DNA of 64,000 nt from Photobacterium alginatilyticum (GTDB lineage: Bacteria > Pseudomonadota > Gammaproteobacteria > Enterobacterales > Vibrionaceae). Under the pieces are notes generated by a model that was given only the letters and a program-made list of their open reading frames with translations, did no database searches and had not been told where the DNA came from. The stretch is from contig NZ_RSEJ01000001.1 in NCBI RefSeq assembly GCF_009910675.1, positions 124,001-188,000 on the forward strand. Direction: 5' to 3'. Each line of letters begins with the position of its first letter. The stretch's first letter is position 1. The position numbers were made by a program, and so were the translations under genes. Shown here in pieces: positions 15,844 to 25,595 of this stretch.

Positions 15844-17847
15844 TTACAGCTTAAATCGCATGACCAGGTCATTTTGCTGGTGAGCCAGGCTATCGAGCTT
15901 GCTGCTGGCTTCGGCGACTTCTTCCATTGAGCTGTAGTTGGAGTCAGCAATATGGCTGATATCTTCCAGGCTACGGGCGATGGAGGTTGTCGTCGTACGC
16001 TGTTCTTCGGCGGCCTGGGCTATTTGTGAGCTCATCTGGCTGATTTCGAAGATGATAGCCTGTATTTCCTCCATTGCGCTATTGGCATCCGACGCCTGTG
16101 TAATGCTGTTCTCCATCTCGCTAACACAGCTTTGCATCACAGATACTGCCTGACCGGAACGTGACTGCAGGCTTTGAATCATGGTTTCAATTTCCGCTGT
16201 CGAGTCGGTGGTGCGCTTGGCCAGTACGCGAACCTCGTCGGCGACGACGGCAAAACCGCGGCCCTGGTCGCCGGCCCGAGCTGCCTCAATGGCCGCATTC
16301 AGTGCCAGCAGGTTGGTTTGATCGGCGATGTTACGGATCACATCCAGAATTGAACCGATACTGCTGCTCATCTCCTGAAGCTTGGATACCGCATTTACAG
16401 ACTCGTCCAAACGCTCGGAGAGCTGGTGGGCGGTGTTGATATTGCGACTCATGACTTCGCGGCCGGTATTTGAGGCTTTCTCTACCTCGTGGACCCGCTC
16501 CATGGTGTTTTGTGCACTGTGTGAGACGTCCGTCACAGATTGTTCCATCTCGGTCATGGCGGTGGCAACAGAGGCTGTTTGCTGTCGTTGCTCGTTGAGA
16601 CGGTTTTTGGCTTCGGTGGTTGTTGACTGGTTTTCCTCGGCAACCGATGTCAGGTCCTGAGATGCCTGGCTGAGTTTGCCCAGAACTTCCTGTAAGTTAT
16701 CGGCCAGCGTATTGATATGGCGGCTGAGCTTGTTGAATTCGACGAAATTGTTGTTGTCGCTACGCTTGGTCATGTCACCGGTGGTGAGTGCTTCCAGGGT
16801 CTTCAGCGTTGATTCAAGCGGCTTGCGGACACTCTGCGCCAGATACCAGCCGATAAAAACGGCAAACAGGGTCGCACCGATACCTATCAGAACGGCATTG
16901 GTCAGCCCACGGCTATAGGCGCTGTCGGCACTGGCGATGGCGCTTTCCATGTAATCGTTGGCCTTGGTTCTGAAGGTATCGAGCAGGTTGGTAGCCTGAT
17001 CGATTTCATTTGCCAGTGTCGCGATGTTGTCGTAGAGGCGGTTGCGGGCCTCAATGTAGCGAAAATGCACATCCAGTACCCCGCCGGACTTGCCGATATC
17101 AAGGGTGTACTGGGCAATAGATTTGTCGAAGGTGCCTTTGAGCTCCGGAATCAGGGCGGTGAGTGAGCGATAGGCGTTACCGAGGTGGTTGACGTTTCGC
17201 TTGTTGCTCTTGACCGCTTTTTCGATGACCGTGATGTTATCTGTCGCCAGGGCGTCAGAGGTGATGGTTTCGGTCTGGCGAAGCTTGATGAAATAGTTTT
17301 TTGCGATCATTTTGACAGAAATACTGCTCTGATCTTCGACGTACTCTTTCATCCGGGTATTTAGCTCGTTGTGGAGCTGCTGAAAACGGCGTGCAGACTT
17401 CAAACGGGCTTCTTGTGCAAGCAGCTGGGCACGATAGTTATCCATCGCGACATGGGCTTCGGAAAAATACCTTTCTTCCAGGGCGATAAGCTCGCTCAAT
17501 TGGGTGCTTAGGGCATCATTACCCGCCGCGGCTTCACGAAGCTGATCAAGTGCTGCGATAAAGGCGATGTGGGCCTGACTGAAGTTTTCTTCGTAGACCT
17601 TCATCCGTTCCGGATTCTGGCTGGTGAGAAAGTCCTTGAATATTTTGTCGGCGGCAAGAAGTCGAACACTAGTCTGGTTGGCGGTAGACACCAGCGGCAG
17701 GGCATCAGAGGTGACCGTTTTTAGTTGGTTGTGGATCCGGTTTGTTCCATCCAGCATCAGAAAAATGGTTGCAGCAAACAGTATGACCATTACCGCAAAA
17801 CCAGTGTACATACGTCGAATGACAGAGGTCTGTCTCTTTGTCTTCAT
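15844..17847 (-). CDS. Methyl-accepting chemotaxis protein with long periplasmic helical sensor
   Basis: 667-aa transmembrane chemoreceptor. Order: TM1 at about residues 13-35, an all-alpha periplasmic domain of roughly 280 residues (long enough for two stacked four-helix bundles, the HBM type), TM2 near 320-342, HAMP, then the coiled-coil signalling domain with the hairpin tip [35 protein letters not shown]. No C-terminal pentapeptide for CheR/CheB docking is present. The ATG at 17847 (MKTKRQTSV) is preferred over an 18-codon upstream extension because it follows AGGGATATT and places a basic start before TM1. It is an orphan receptor; the ligand is unknown. Confidence 0.92.
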   Translation of the reverse strand: MKTKRQTSVIRRMYTGFAVMVILFAATIFLMLDGTNRIHNQLKTVTSDALPLVSTANQTSVRLLAADKIFKDFLTSQNPERMKVYEENFSQAHIAFIAALDQLREAAAGNDALSTQLSELIALEERYFSEAHVAMDNYRAQLLAQEARLKSARRFQQLHNELNTRMKEYVEDQSSISVKMIAKNYFIKLRQTETITSDALATDNITVIEKAVKSNKRNVNHLGNAYRSLTALIPELKGTFDKSIAQYTLDIGKSGGVLDVHFRYIEARNRLYDNIATLANEIDQATNLLDTFRTKANDYMESAIASADSAYSRGLTNAVLIGIGATLFAVFIGWYLAQSVRKPLESTLKTLEALTTGDMTKRSDNNNFVEFNKLSRHINTLADNLQEVLGKLSQASQDLTSVAEENQSTTTEAKNRLNEQRQQTASVATAMTEMEQSVTDVSHSAQNTMERVHEVEKASNTGREVMSRNINTAHQLSERLDESVNAVSKLQEMSSSIGSILDVIRNIADQTNLLALNAAIEAARAGDQGRGFAVVADEVRVLAKRTTDSTAEIETMIQSLQSRSGQAVSVMQSCVSEMENSITQASDANSAMEEIQAIIFEISQMSSQIAQAAEEQRTTTTSIARSLEDISHIADSNYSSMEEVAEASSKLDSLAHQQNDLVMRFKL

Positions 17848-18225
17848 AATATCCCTAAACTCTGGCAAACGTGAGCGACAGCAAGCCCACATAAAGTACA
17901 TTAATACGAAGCTGTAATTATGTTATTGACCTTCGTATAAATTGTGATGTTGTAATTTTAAGTAGCAAAAAAAGCAAACTGAAAAAGACAAAATCGACAC
18001 ATACCACTCTAGCATCTTGCCATGGGGACGAGCAGTAGCAGCAAATGATAAATGAAATTCAGCGCTACATACTTTGACGGCGGCATCAAAAAATAACTTA
18101 ATTTATGAAATATTTACTGGATTAATGGTTTAAAACGGTGTTCAATATTGCTCTATAGTTTGGACTCAAGCATACTCCACTGACAGGAGATAACCTGAGA
18201 CACAACATAGTAAATGGAGCATGAT
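17848..18225. other. Divergent intergenic region between the chemoreceptor and hinT
   Basis: 378 bp, AT-rich, with no supported ORF. An 8-bp inverted repeat ATACGAAG/CTTCGTAT (17904-17911 with 17931-17938, 19 nt apart) lies just upstream of the chemoreceptor start and could be an operator or leader hairpin. The hinT promoter should lie near 18120-18170 (a TATAGT at about 18153), but no clear -35 goes with it. Confidence 0.45.
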
Positions 18226-18576
18226 ATGGCAGAAGAAACTATCTTCAGTAAAATTATTCGTAAGGAAATTCCGGCAGATGTCTTATATCAGGATGATTTA
18301 GTGACTGCATTTCGGGATATTAATCCGCGTGCGCCAAGCCATATCCTCATTATTCCCAACAAACTTATCCCGACGGTCAATGACGTCGAAGCGGATGATG
18401 AAGCCATGATGGGGCGTCTGTTTACGGTTGCACGTAAGCTGGCAGAGAAAGAAGGGGTATCGGAGGACGGATACCGTCTGATTGTTAACTGCAACCCGCA
18501 TGGCGGTCAGGAAGTGTACCACATTCACATGCACCTTCTTGCCGGTCGCCCATTAGGCCCGATGCTGGTTGGGTAA
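18226..18576 (+). CDS. hinT: Purine nucleoside phosphoramidase HinT (HIT family)
   Basis: Cytoplasmic HIT-domain hydrolase that splits AMP-linked phosphoramidates, 116 aa. Seen: the start [32 protein letters not shown], and the histidine triad HIHMHLL followed by GRPLGPML. An in-frame ATG four codons earlier exists, but the ATG at 18226 has GGAG seven nt upstream and matches the E. coli start exactly. It heads the block hinT - COG3014 - ycfL - lpoB - thiK, close to the E. coli hinT-ycfL-lpoB-thiK order, but has its own terminator. Confidence 0.95.
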   Translation: MAEETIFSKIIRKEIPADVLYQDDLVTAFRDINPRAPSHILIIPNKLIPTVNDVEADDEAMMGRLFTVARKLAEKEGVSEDGYRLIVNCNPHGGQEVYHIHMHLLAGRPLGPMLVG

Positions 18577-18626
18577 GTAACAATAGATCGCCGTGATAAC
18601 CGCGGGAACTAATATTGCTGGGTCAG

Positions 18627-18672
18627 GTCTGAGTGGATTATGTTCTTTTACCATGAACACTCAGACTTTTTT
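18627..18672 (+). terminator. Terminator after hinT
   Basis: Nine-bp stem GTCTGAGTG/CACTCAGAC (18627-18635 with 18658-18666) encloses a 22-nt loop with a small inner GTTC/GAAC pair and is followed by six T. Confidence 0.82.
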
Positions 18673-18698
18673 GTTTTTGAAAATGGGTTACTAACACA

Positions 18699-20084
18699 AT
18701 GCTAAAACGTGCCGCAGTGCTGATGTTATCGCTGAGCATAACGGCCTGTGCGAACTTGTCGACTCAGAGTTTATTCAGCCATTACAGCGCGTCGAATGCG
18801 CAGGTTCACCAAGCCTTGCAACAGGGTAATTACACCGAGGCGGTCGAAGCCCTCCCTGATGCCCCGGCAGGAGATATCCTTGACGGGATGGAGCGGGGGC
18901 GGGTGAATTTTGTCGCCGGGCAGTACCCGGACAGTTTCGCCGCGCTTCAGCGTGCAGATATGGCGGTCAAAGAGCAGCAGCGCCAGGCCGTTATTCAGCT
19001 GTCCGAAGGCCTGAATCAGGCCGGGGCACTGCTGACCAATGACAATATGATCACCTACCAGCCTGCGGATTACGAGCTGGGTTTTATGCACCTTTACCTT
19101 GCTCTCAACTATATCCAGCAAAAGGATTTGGAAGGGGCGCTGGTAGAGGTCCGAAGGGCCAATCAGGTTCAGGAATCTGCCCGGAAACTGCGCGAGGCTG
19201 AGCTTGGTCAGGCGGCCCAGGAAGCACAGCGCAAGGGTCTGAACCAGAATCTCGGTGCCGTGCTGGCCCGTTACCCGGATGCCGGGGAAAAGCTCGCCAA
19301 TGTACAAAATGGCTATTTGTTCTACCTGTCGGGTATTTTGTATGAGGCCGACGGTGAGTTGAACAGTGCCTATATCGACTATAAACGGGCCCTGGCGGTC
19401 GCACCGAACAACATGTACATCGCCAATACCGTATTGCGGCTTGCGACGCGGATGCAGATGACCGAGGACCTTACCCGGCTGCAGGCGCGGTATGGCAAGT
19501 ACGCGCCGGCCGAGGCGGGAGAAGGCCGGGTGGTCATTCTGGACGAGCAGGGGGTTGTTCTGGCCCGAGACGGATGGCGCTTGCCCCTGTGGCTACAGGA
19601 CAGTCGCGGCGACGGGGTGATTTATAACCTGGCATTGCCTTACTACCGTAACTCCACTCGCCCGCCGATGAGTACATTGGTGCTTGATGATAAGCCCGTT
19701 AACGGGAGCGAGCTGGCGAATGTCGACAATATGGCCAGGAACAGCCTGAACGAGGAGCTGCCGGTGATAGTGGTCCGCCAGGCGTTGCGGGTATTGGCAA
19801 AAGACGAAGTCAGGAAGTCGGCAGCGAAGAATGGCAATGAACTGGGCAATGCGCTCGCTAACATTTTTAATACGCTGACCGAGCAACCGGATACCCGAAG
19901 CTGGCAATCTCTACCATCTTCAATCAGTATGTATCATACTGATTTACAAGCAGGGACACACAAACTCAGCTGGAGCGGCCAGAGCCTGGACATCAAGGTT
20001 GCGGCAGGACGAACCACAATGGTCTGGGTTTCCCGTCAGGGAAATCAGCTTAGCTGGTGGTCGGTATTGTTAGGGGAGAGTTAA
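18699..20084 (+). CDS. COG3014-family lipoprotein with TPR-like helices
   Basis: 461-aa probable outer-membrane lipoprotein (ITAC, Cys17) of uncharacterised family COG3014. The N-terminal two-thirds look like tetratricopeptide-type helical repeats (QALQQGNYTEAVEAL, GFMHLYLALNYIQQKDLEGALVEVRRANQV, SAYIDYKRALAVAPNNMYIANTVLRLA). The C-terminal part is beta-rich. It sits directly before ycfL and lpoB, with overlap to ycfL (TAATG), which suggests a role in cell-wall synthesis control with LpoB. That role is inference from the operon. Confidence 0.8.
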   Translation: MLKRAAVLMLSLSITACANLSTQSLFSHYSASNAQVHQALQQGNYTEAVEALPDAPAGDILDGMERGRVNFVAGQYPDSFAALQRADMAVKEQQRQAVIQLSEGLNQAGALLTNDNMITYQPADYELGFMHLYLALNYIQQKDLEGALVEVRRANQVQESARKLREAELGQAAQEAQRKGLNQNLGAVLARYPDAGEKLANVQNGYLFYLSGILYEADGELNSAYIDYKRALAVAPNNMYIANTVLRLATRMQMTEDLTRLQARYGKYAPAEAGEGRVVILDEQGVVLARDGWRLPLWLQDSRGDGVIYNLALPYYRNSTRPPMSTLVLDDKPVNGSELANVDNMARNSLNEELPVIVVRQALRVLAKDEVRKSAAKNGNELGNALANIFNTLTEQPDTRSWQSLPSSISMYHTDLQAGTHKLSWSGQSLDIKVAAGRTTMVWVSRQGNQLSWWSVLLGES

Positions 20085-20473
20085 TGATGAAATATATTTC
20101 TGTCTTGGTGTTCGCGCTGGCGCTTTCCGCCTGTTCGTCGACAACATCGGGGATCAGTATTGAAAGCAGCAACCAGAACGTAGTGATTGGCAATTCATCG
20201 CTGGCAGGCCAGATTGAAATCGAGAAAGCGATAGTTGCTGAAACGAATGGGTTGATGAAGGCGGGTGTACCCGTTACCAGTAAAGTTGATTCGGATATGA
20301 AGTTGCAATACCGCTTCTACTGGTACGATGCTCAGGGCTTGGAAGTCTACGGCAGTGACAGTCCGTGGCGCCAGTTTGTACTTCATGGCCGGGACTCAGT
20401 CACTTTGCAGGCGGTTGCCAGAAAGCCTGAAGCCAAACAGTATCGTATCTATATCCGCGAAGCGGATTATTAA
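20084..20473 (+). CDS. ycfL: YcfL family lipoprotein (DUF1425)
   Basis: 129-aa small lipoprotein (ALSAC, Cys17) with the DUF1425 core (YRFYWYDAQGLEV, then WRQFVLHGRDSVTLQAVA). Function is unknown. In E. coli it also sits beside lpoB. The start at 20084 overlaps the previous stop and follows AGGGGAG. A second ATG lies immediately after it. The nine extra upstream codons of the open frame lie inside the previous gene. Confidence 0.88.
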   Translation: MMKYISVLVFALALSACSSTTSGISIESSNQNVVIGNSSLAGQIEIEKAIVAETNGLMKAGVPVTSKVDSDMKLQYRFYWYDAQGLEVYGSDSPWRQFVLHGRDSVTLQAVARKPEAKQYRIYIREADY

Positions 20474-20482
20474 TGGGGATTG

Positions 20483-20500
20483 AGGCCACCCCGGTGGCCT
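20483..20500 (+). other. Intercistronic hairpin between ycfL and lpoB
   Basis: Stem AGGCCACC/GGTGGCCT with only CC between the arms, in the 59-nt gap before lpoB. No T tract follows, so it is more likely an mRNA stability or processing element than a terminator. Confidence 0.5.
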
Positions 20501-20532
20501 GTTCTGCGACAACAGTAATGAAAGGTAATAAG

Positions 20533-21126
20533 ATGAAAAAAAGCGTAATTGCATTATTAGGCGTAGCTGCATTGATGGGTGGTTGTGCGCAGAAGGTCAG
20601 CTACGGCGATGCACAGGCTGCAGAAACCACGACTATCGAGTTTGGCTCGACGGATCTGCAAAAGATTGCTGAGGAAATGACTGATAGTATGCTGAGCTCA
20701 GGTTCCGTGGCCTACATCACCGGAAACGGCAACCGACCAATTATTGTTGTTGACGGAATTAAGAACAAAACCAGTGAACATATCGATACCGAATCGGTGA
20801 CTGACTCAGTCAGTACGCGCCTGCTTAACTCGGGTAAATTCCGTTTCGTTGATATGACGCGTGTTGAAAATGTGCGCAAGCAGCTGAATTTCCAAAACAA
20901 CGATGAGCTGGTGAATCAGAGCACAGCGATTCAGTTTGGTAAAATGGTGGGTGCGGAATACATGCTATACGGCAACCTGGCAAGTATCGTCAAGCAGGCT
21001 GGTAGCGATAAAGACGTCTACTACAAGATGACAATGCGCCTGATGGATCTGGAAACCGGTCTGGTTGAGTGGGCGGACGAAACTGAAATCCGCAAGCAGG
21101 AAGCCAAGAGCATGCTGGGCTGGTAA
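20533..21126 (+). CDS. lpoB: Penicillin-binding protein 1b activator LpoB
   Basis: Outer-membrane lipoprotein that reaches through the periplasm to activate the peptidoglycan synthase PBP1b. 197 aa with lipobox LMGGC (Cys18), a short linker (shorter than the E. coli proline-rich one) and the TolB-N-like globular domain from about residue 45 (DLQKIAEEMTDSMLSS, RPIIVVDGIKNKTSEHID, RFVDMTRVENVRKQL, YMLYGNLASI, GLVEWADETEIRKQE). The ATG at 20533 gives a proper signal peptide; the 20 codons upstream do not. Confidence 0.93.
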   Translation: MKKSVIALLGVAALMGGCAQKVSYGDAQAAETTTIEFGSTDLQKIAEEMTDSMLSSGSVAYITGNGNRPIIVVDGIKNKTSEHIDTESVTDSVSTRLLNSGKFRFVDMTRVENVRKQLNFQNNDELVNQSTAIQFGKMVGAEYMLYGNLASIVKQAGSDKDVYYKMTMRLMDLETGLVEWADETEIRKQEAKSMLGW

Positions 21127-21168
21127 TAGCACTATATGCTCGAACTCTGCCAAGACGTGAGGCGATGA

Positions 21169-22011
21169 GTGAATACGTTTGATCCCGCTTTACTGAATGC
21201 CTTGCCGGATATCGAGTTACTTTCTGCCAGGCCGCTGACCGGCGGCCTGAGTAACCGTTGCTGGTTGCTTGAACTTCGAGATGTACCTACGGCCATGTGC
21301 TCAAAGGCAGTGTGGCGACCGATTGCCGAGTCAAGCGTGGCATTCGGGCTCTCTCGCGAACGTGAGCATCAGGTGCTCAAGAACCTTGAGTCATCAAACC
21401 TGGCCCCGCGTAGTATTGCGCTGCTGGATAAGGGCTTGCTCGTCGAGTGGCTTGAAGGGACGACGGCTGCTGATAACCTGTCTGATGAGGAGTTGCTTCA
21501 GCTCCAGGTCGACATTCACGCCTTGCCGGTTCCTTGCTGGCGTCTTGATGTAAAACAGAAAGCTGCCCATTACTGGGAGCAGATCGACATCAGGTTCAAA
21601 TCTTCCTCACTGCAACAACTCTTTGCTCACTTCCAGCACCTCTCTATACAGAGCTGGTTTGATGACACTTGCTGCCACCATGACCTGGGTCGCTACAATA
21701 TCATTTGCCAGCCCGAAGGGCATAAGCGGGTGATTGACTGGGAATACGCAGCCGCGGGCGATCCCTCTCTTGATCTGGCGCTGACAATCAGTGCCAATGG
21801 TTTGGAGCGGGAGAAGGCTGTTGCGGTTTACTGCCGGCTGCTGGGCACCCGGGAGCATGAGCGCTGGCTGGCTGCGGTAACGGCATGGCAGCCTTGGTGC
21901 CGTTATTTGGCAATGCTCTGGTATTATGTCGGAGCAACGGTGTGGCCAGATAATAGCTACCAGACTGAAGCCGACAAGCTGGCCCAAGAGCTATTCCGAG
22001 AGCTACTCTAA
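21169..22011 (+). CDS. thiK: Thiamine kinase-like phosphotransferase
   Basis: 280-aa kinase of the choline/aminoglycoside phosphotransferase fold, expected to phosphorylate thiamine for salvage, as ThiK does in E. coli. Seen: LTGGLSNRCWLLE (nucleotide loop, residues 23-35), catalytic HHDLGRYN (Asp172, Asn177) and metal-binding VIDWEYAAAGDPSLDLAL (Asp190). The start is GTG with TGAGG 6 nt upstream. Position after lpoB matches E. coli ycfN/thiK. The nagZ gene that would follow in E. coli is absent here; a MITE-like element lies in its place. Substrate is inferred from context. Confidence 0.82.
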   Translation: MNTFDPALLNALPDIELLSARPLTGGLSNRCWLLELRDVPTAMCSKAVWRPIAESSVAFGLSREREHQVLKNLESSNLAPRSIALLDKGLLVEWLEGTTAADNLSDEELLQLQVDIHALPVPCWRLDVKQKAAHYWEQIDIRFKSSSLQQLFAHFQHLSIQSWFDDTCCHHDLGRYNIICQPEGHKRVIDWEYAAAGDPSLDLALTISANGLEREKAVAVYCRLLGTREHERWLAAVTAWQPWCRYLAMLWYYVGATVWPDNSYQTEADKLAQELFRELL

Positions 22012-22496
22012 TCATGATTCAGTCTCGCGCATGAGCTGACTATTGGACGGCGTCAAGCCAGGGGGACTATCAACAGTGGCTAACTCAGAAGCGGGCTCCT
22101 CGCGGTACTAACTTACCTGCAGTTTCTTTGCTGCGAAATATATACCCAAGCTACCTCAAGATGCTCGTTTCAGCGAGAATTACTTGGCTTGTAGGCTAGG
22201 CACCGATTAGAAAATCTAGTGGCTCTAAATTGATAATCGGTAACAACGCATAGAAGCCCCTATCTATTCAAAAGAACTGGAACTCGCCCTTAGGGAGTGA
22301 GCCAGCGCGCCCATTTCTGTGTCAAATAACGTTGAAAGGGACTACCATTCCTACCGTCATTTTCCTTGAACTGAGCACGCTGGTCTCACTCTGAATCCTG
22401 CATCTTGAGGTAGTTTGGGTATACTGCCGAAACTCAGGTCTACACTATTAATTCACCGATTCATTGTTCTGCTTAAACAATTGAAAGGGAGTTAAG
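22012..22496. other. Intergenic region with inserted repeat element
   Basis: 485 bp between thiK and the DUF6279 gene. Positions 22141-22423 are a MITE-like element, listed separately. The rest holds no supported ORF. Short flanks (22012-22140, 22424-22496) presumably carry the thiK end and the next gene's promoter, with GAAAGGGAG as ribosome site at 22482-22490. Confidence 0.6.
22141..22423. mobile_element. 283-bp MITE-like element with 24-bp terminal inverted repeats
   Basis: Left end TATACCCAAGCTACCTCAAG... (22141-22164) and right end (22400-22423) are inverted copies with one mismatch in 24 bp. Inside there is no ORF of note. Next to the left end is an imperfect hairpin CTCGTTTCAGCGAG. 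The left 47 bp match the solo 52-bp palindrome at 5664 with two differences. No target duplication longer than TA is evident. A non-autonomous transposable element is the simplest reading; the mobilising transposase is not in the window. Confidence 0.7.
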
Positions 22497-23342
22497 ATGC
22501 CCCAACGGCTGACGCGTTTTGCTACGGGTGCTTTTATCATGCTCATCCTTCTGGGGTGTGTGATGCGCCTTGGCTACAATACTCTCAACTACTGGATCCC
22601 GTATTACCTTTCTGGTTATGTCACGCTGACCTCCGGCCAGAAAAAGGTATTTGATGCCGAGCTGGACAAAGCATTGGCTATTCACCGGCGGCAGGAACTG
22701 CCAAAGATCCATCGTGACATCTTTGCGTTGCAATCCGATTTGCAGCGACCGTTGTCGTTTGGTCAGGTCCGAGGCTATCACTTTTCATTCACCTCTCTGG
22801 GGCAGGATTCAGTGGCTCTGCTGGCCAAACCGTTGGCGGCAACCTTCAAACTGATGGATGATCAGCAAGTAGCGCAGCTGAACGGTAATATTCAGTCTGC
22901 CATTGATGAGGTTAAGCAAGAGCGCGAAATCCTGACAACCAGGCAGAAGATCGATAAAAGGGCGAGTGCCCTTCAGGAGACGGCCGAGGATTGGGTTGGC
23001 ACGCTGAGCAGCAGGCAAAAGTCCTTGCTGAAGGAGCTGGCCGGGTACCAGGTTGAAATGGAACCGGAATTTTTCACTGTTTGGTATCAGTTCCTGCAAA
23101 ATTGGCGTGTGTTGATGACAAATAGAGAGCGGCCGGACTTTGAAGCCGAGCTGAGCCGCGAGCTCCAGCGTCTGGTTGCCTTGGAAAATGATGCTATTCA
23201 GTCTGAATTGAACTTTTACCTTAATCGCCGTTTTGAGCTGTTAAGGCGATTTAATCACAGTCTGTCACAGAGCCAGCTTCGGTTTTTTGATAATCGGTTA
23301 AGTGCAATCCGCAAAGATGTAGCGGTTTTGATAAATCAATAG
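22497..23342 (+). CDS. DUF6279 family lipoprotein
   Basis: 281-aa lipoprotein (LLGC, Cys21) that I recognise as the DUF6279 family from the segment right after the lipobox (RLGYNTLNYWIPYYLSGYVTLTSGQKKVFDAELDKAL). The remainder is strongly helical and charged. A long basic N-terminus precedes the signal's hydrophobic core. It is single, with the MITE upstream. No function is known for the family. Confidence 0.82.
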   Translation: MPQRLTRFATGAFIMLILLGCVMRLGYNTLNYWIPYYLSGYVTLTSGQKKVFDAELDKALAIHRRQELPKIHRDIFALQSDLQRPLSFGQVRGYHFSFTSLGQDSVALLAKPLAATFKLMDDQQVAQLNGNIQSAIDEVKQEREILTTRQKIDKRASALQETAEDWVGTLSSRQKSLLKELAGYQVEMEPEFFTVWYQFLQNWRVLMTNRERPDFEAELSRELQRLVALENDAIQSELNFYLNRRFELLRRFNHSLSQSQLRFFDNRLSAIRKDVAVLINQ

Positions 23343-23451
23343 CGGTAAATGGCACTTATTTGTTAAGAAAGTCGTGTTTTATGCCTTTTAAACCTTACGA
23401 AACGTGTTAGATTAAATTCAGAGTTAAGAATAAGAATGACGGGGATAACAA

Positions 23452-23994
23452 ATGATCATCTATCTGCATGGCTTTGATTCTACAAGCCCAGGTAATCATG
23501 AAAAGGTACTACAGCTTCAATTTATTGACCCTGATGTTCGCTTTGTGAATTACAGTACGCTCCATCCTAAGCACGATATGCAGCATTTGCTCAAGGAAGT
23601 GCATAAGTTAATCGAAGAATCCAGCGACCCTCATCCGCTGATTTGCGGGGTAGGGCTCGGTGGCTTTTGGTCCGAGCGCATCGGCTTTTTGTGCGGGATC
23701 AAACAGGTCATATTTAACCCAAATTTGCACCCCGAACTGAACATGGAAGGAAGAATTGACCGACCTGAAGAATATGCCGACATCTCGACAAAATGTGTTA
23801 CAGACTTTCGTAAAAAAAATGCCGGTAATTGTCTTTGCATACTTTCAACTAATGATGAAGTATTAGATAATCGCGATACAAAAGATGCCTTGGGTGATTA
23901 CTACGAAATCATCTGGGATGAGAACCAAACGCATAAATTTAAAAAGATCTCGCAGCATCTACAAACTATAAAAGCCTTTAAAGAAACACGTTAA
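23452..23994 (+). CDS. ycfP: YcfP family alpha/beta-hydrolase-fold protein (UPF0227)
   Basis: 180-aa protein nearly colinear with E. coli YcfP (IIYLHGFDS start, [41 protein letters not shown]). The fold is that of an alpha/beta hydrolase, but the nucleophile elbow GxSxG is G66-V-G68-L-G70, so the catalytic Ser is Gly. E. coli YcfP, as I recall it, has the same change. Enzymatic activity is therefore doubtful. It precedes ndh as in E. coli. Confidence 0.92.
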   Translation: MIIYLHGFDSTSPGNHEKVLQLQFIDPDVRFVNYSTLHPKHDMQHLLKEVHKLIEESSDPHPLICGVGLGGFWSERIGFLCGIKQVIFNPNLHPELNMEGRIDRPEEYADISTKCVTDFRKKNAGNCLCILSTNDEVLDNRDTKDALGDYYEIIWDENQTHKFKKISQHLQTIKAFKETR

Positions 23995-24010
23995 TTACCT
24001 CCTACCCTCC

Positions 24011-24033
24011 GCAGACGGGCCCAGTCCGTCTGC
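24011..24033 (+). terminator. Probable weak terminator after ycfP
   Basis: Eight-bp stem GCAGACGG/CCGTCTGC with a 7-nt loop, 16 nt past the stop. Only two T follow it directly. Confidence 0.5.
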
Positions 24034-24036
24034 TTC

Positions 24037-24101
24037 AATACCAAATTGCACAGTGGACTTTGGCGTGCCTGCGTGACCAGAGCATTGTTCAGTTTGGTAT
24101 T
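24037..24101. repeat. 65-bp inverted-repeat element upstream of ndh
   Basis: Perfect 9-bp ends AATACCAAA (24037-24045) and TTTGGTATT (24093-24101) flank 47 bp of non-coding sequence. It resembles a small dispersed palindromic repeat; no second copy is in the window. Confidence 0.45.
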
Positions 24102-24199
24102 AGTCAGCTAGCCAGAGCGTTGTCATCTGTCGTTTAGGGATGAATAACGGGCAATCGGCTCTGAGCAATAAAATTTATACAAAATAAGAGGAAGTTATC

Positions 24200-25489
24200 G
24201 TGACTCGTATTATCGTAGTTGGTGGCGGTGCGGGCGGTCTTGAGCTTGCGACCAAGCTAGGTCGTACTCTGGGGCGCAAACGCCGTGCAACAGTAACACT
24301 TGTCGATCGCAAAGCCAGCCACCTGTGGAAGCCGCTGCTGCATGAAGTGGCAACCGGTTCGATGGATGCCGGGGTTGATGCCCTGAGCTACCGGGCTCAC
24401 GCGAAAAACCATTCGTTTGATTTTCAGATGGGCAGCCTGCAGTCGATTGATCGCGAGAACAAGTCAATCAAGCTGGCCGCACTCTATGATGAGCACGACG
24501 AGCTATTAATGCCGGAGCGCGAGCTGGAATACGATATTCTGGTATTGGCTATCGGCTCGACATCCAATGATTTCAATACGCCGGGTGTGCGCGACAACTG
24601 TATTTTCCTGGATAGCCCGGAGCAGGCGCACCGTTTCCGTACTGAAATGAACAACCAGTTCCTGAAGCTGCACGCGAACAAAGACCAAAAAACCGTTGAT
24701 ATTGCGATTGTCGGTGCCGGTGCGACCGGGGTCGAGCTGTCGGCGGAGCTGCACAACGCGGTGAAGGAGCTGCGTACCTACGGTTTCGGCGATCTGGACA
24801 GTTCGCGCCTGAATGTCAACCTGGTTGAGGCGGGCGAGCGTATTCTTCCGGCACTGCCGCCACGTATTTCCAGTGCGGCACATAGCGAACTGACCAAGCT
24901 TGGGGTGAATGTGCGTACGGCGACGATGGTGACCAAGGCTGATGAAACCGGCCTGACAACCAAAGACGGCGATCATATCCCGGCTCAGATTATGGTGTGG
25001 GCTGCCGGTATTAAGGCGCCTGATTTCATGAAAGAGATTGCGGGTCTTGAAACGAACCGCATTAACCAGCTGGTGGTCAAGCCGACACTGCAGACGACTC
25101 GCGATGACGATATTTACGTGATTGGTGACTTGGCCTGCTGCGAGCAGGAGGACGGTAGTTTCGTACCGCCGAGAGCTCAGGCCGCGCATCAGATGGCGAG
25201 CCGCTGTTTCTCTAACATTGTTGCCAAGATGACAGATCGCGCGCAGAAGCCTTATGTCTATAGCGATCATGGCTCACTGGTTTCGCTCAGTCGCTTCTCG
25301 ACGGTAGGTAGCCTGATGGGCAACCTGACCAAGGGCTCGATGATGGTTGAGGGGCGTATTGCCCGCGTGGTGTATATCTCGCTGTACCGCATGCACCTGG
25401 TCGCGCTTCACGGCGTGTTCAAGACCGGCCTGATGATGCTGGTCGGTCGAATTAACCGTGTGTTGCGTCCGAACCTGAAGCTACATTAA
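24200..25489 (+). CDS. ndh: NADH:quinone oxidoreductase type II (NDH-2)
   Basis: Single-subunit, non-proton-pumping NADH dehydrogenase that feeds electrons to quinones; peripheral inner-membrane flavoprotein. 429 aa. Seen: FAD-binding GGGAGGLE at residues 7-14, NAD-binding [15 protein letters not shown] near 170-184, [11 protein letters not shown], and the FAD-contact [26 protein letters not shown]. The C-terminus is an amphipathic membrane-binding part ([28 protein letters not shown]). The start is GTG with AGAGGAAG 5 nt upstream. No FNR box of the E. coli type is visible in the 205-bp upstream gap. Confidence 0.96.
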   Translation: MTRIIVVGGGAGGLELATKLGRTLGRKRRATVTLVDRKASHLWKPLLHEVATGSMDAGVDALSYRAHAKNHSFDFQMGSLQSIDRENKSIKLAALYDEHDELLMPERELEYDILVLAIGSTSNDFNTPGVRDNCIFLDSPEQAHRFRTEMNNQFLKLHANKDQKTVDIAIVGAGATGVELSAELHNAVKELRTYGFGDLDSSRLNVNLVEAGERILPALPPRISSAAHSELTKLGVNVRTATMVTKADETGLTTKDGDHIPAQIMVWAAGIKAPDFMKEIAGLETNRINQLVVKPTLQTTRDDDIYVIGDLACCEQEDGSFVPPRAQAAHQMASRCFSNIVAKMTDRAQKPYVYSDHGSLVSLSRFSTVGSLMGNLTKGSMMVEGRIARVVYISLYRMHLVALHGVFKTGLMMLVGRINRVLRPNLKLH

Positions 25490-25518
25490 CAGCCGAGCGC
25501 TTATTCGTTGCCTATAAC

Positions 25519-25546
25519 AACGCCGCTATTCGTTAGCGGCGTTTTT
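25519..25546. terminator. Terminator after ndh
   Basis: Ten-bp stem AACGCCGCTA/TAGCGGCGTT (25519-25528 with 25534-25543), loop TTCGT, then a T run. It also lies past the stop of the convergent FKBP gene. Confidence 0.88.
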
Positions 25547-25595
25547 ATATCGTAATGTTTTACTTCAAAACTTTTTATATGGCCAGGTAAAAGCC

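Noticed and set aside
15624..15950. N-terminal extension of the pyrC reading frame
   Set aside because: It runs through the chemoreceptor terminator and into that gene, has no dihydroorotase content, and the internal ATG at 15623 has a strong ribosome site.
24506..25270. 254-codon antisense frame within ndh
   Set aside because: Shadow frame; composition rich in Arg/His/Asn as expected for the complement of a real gene.
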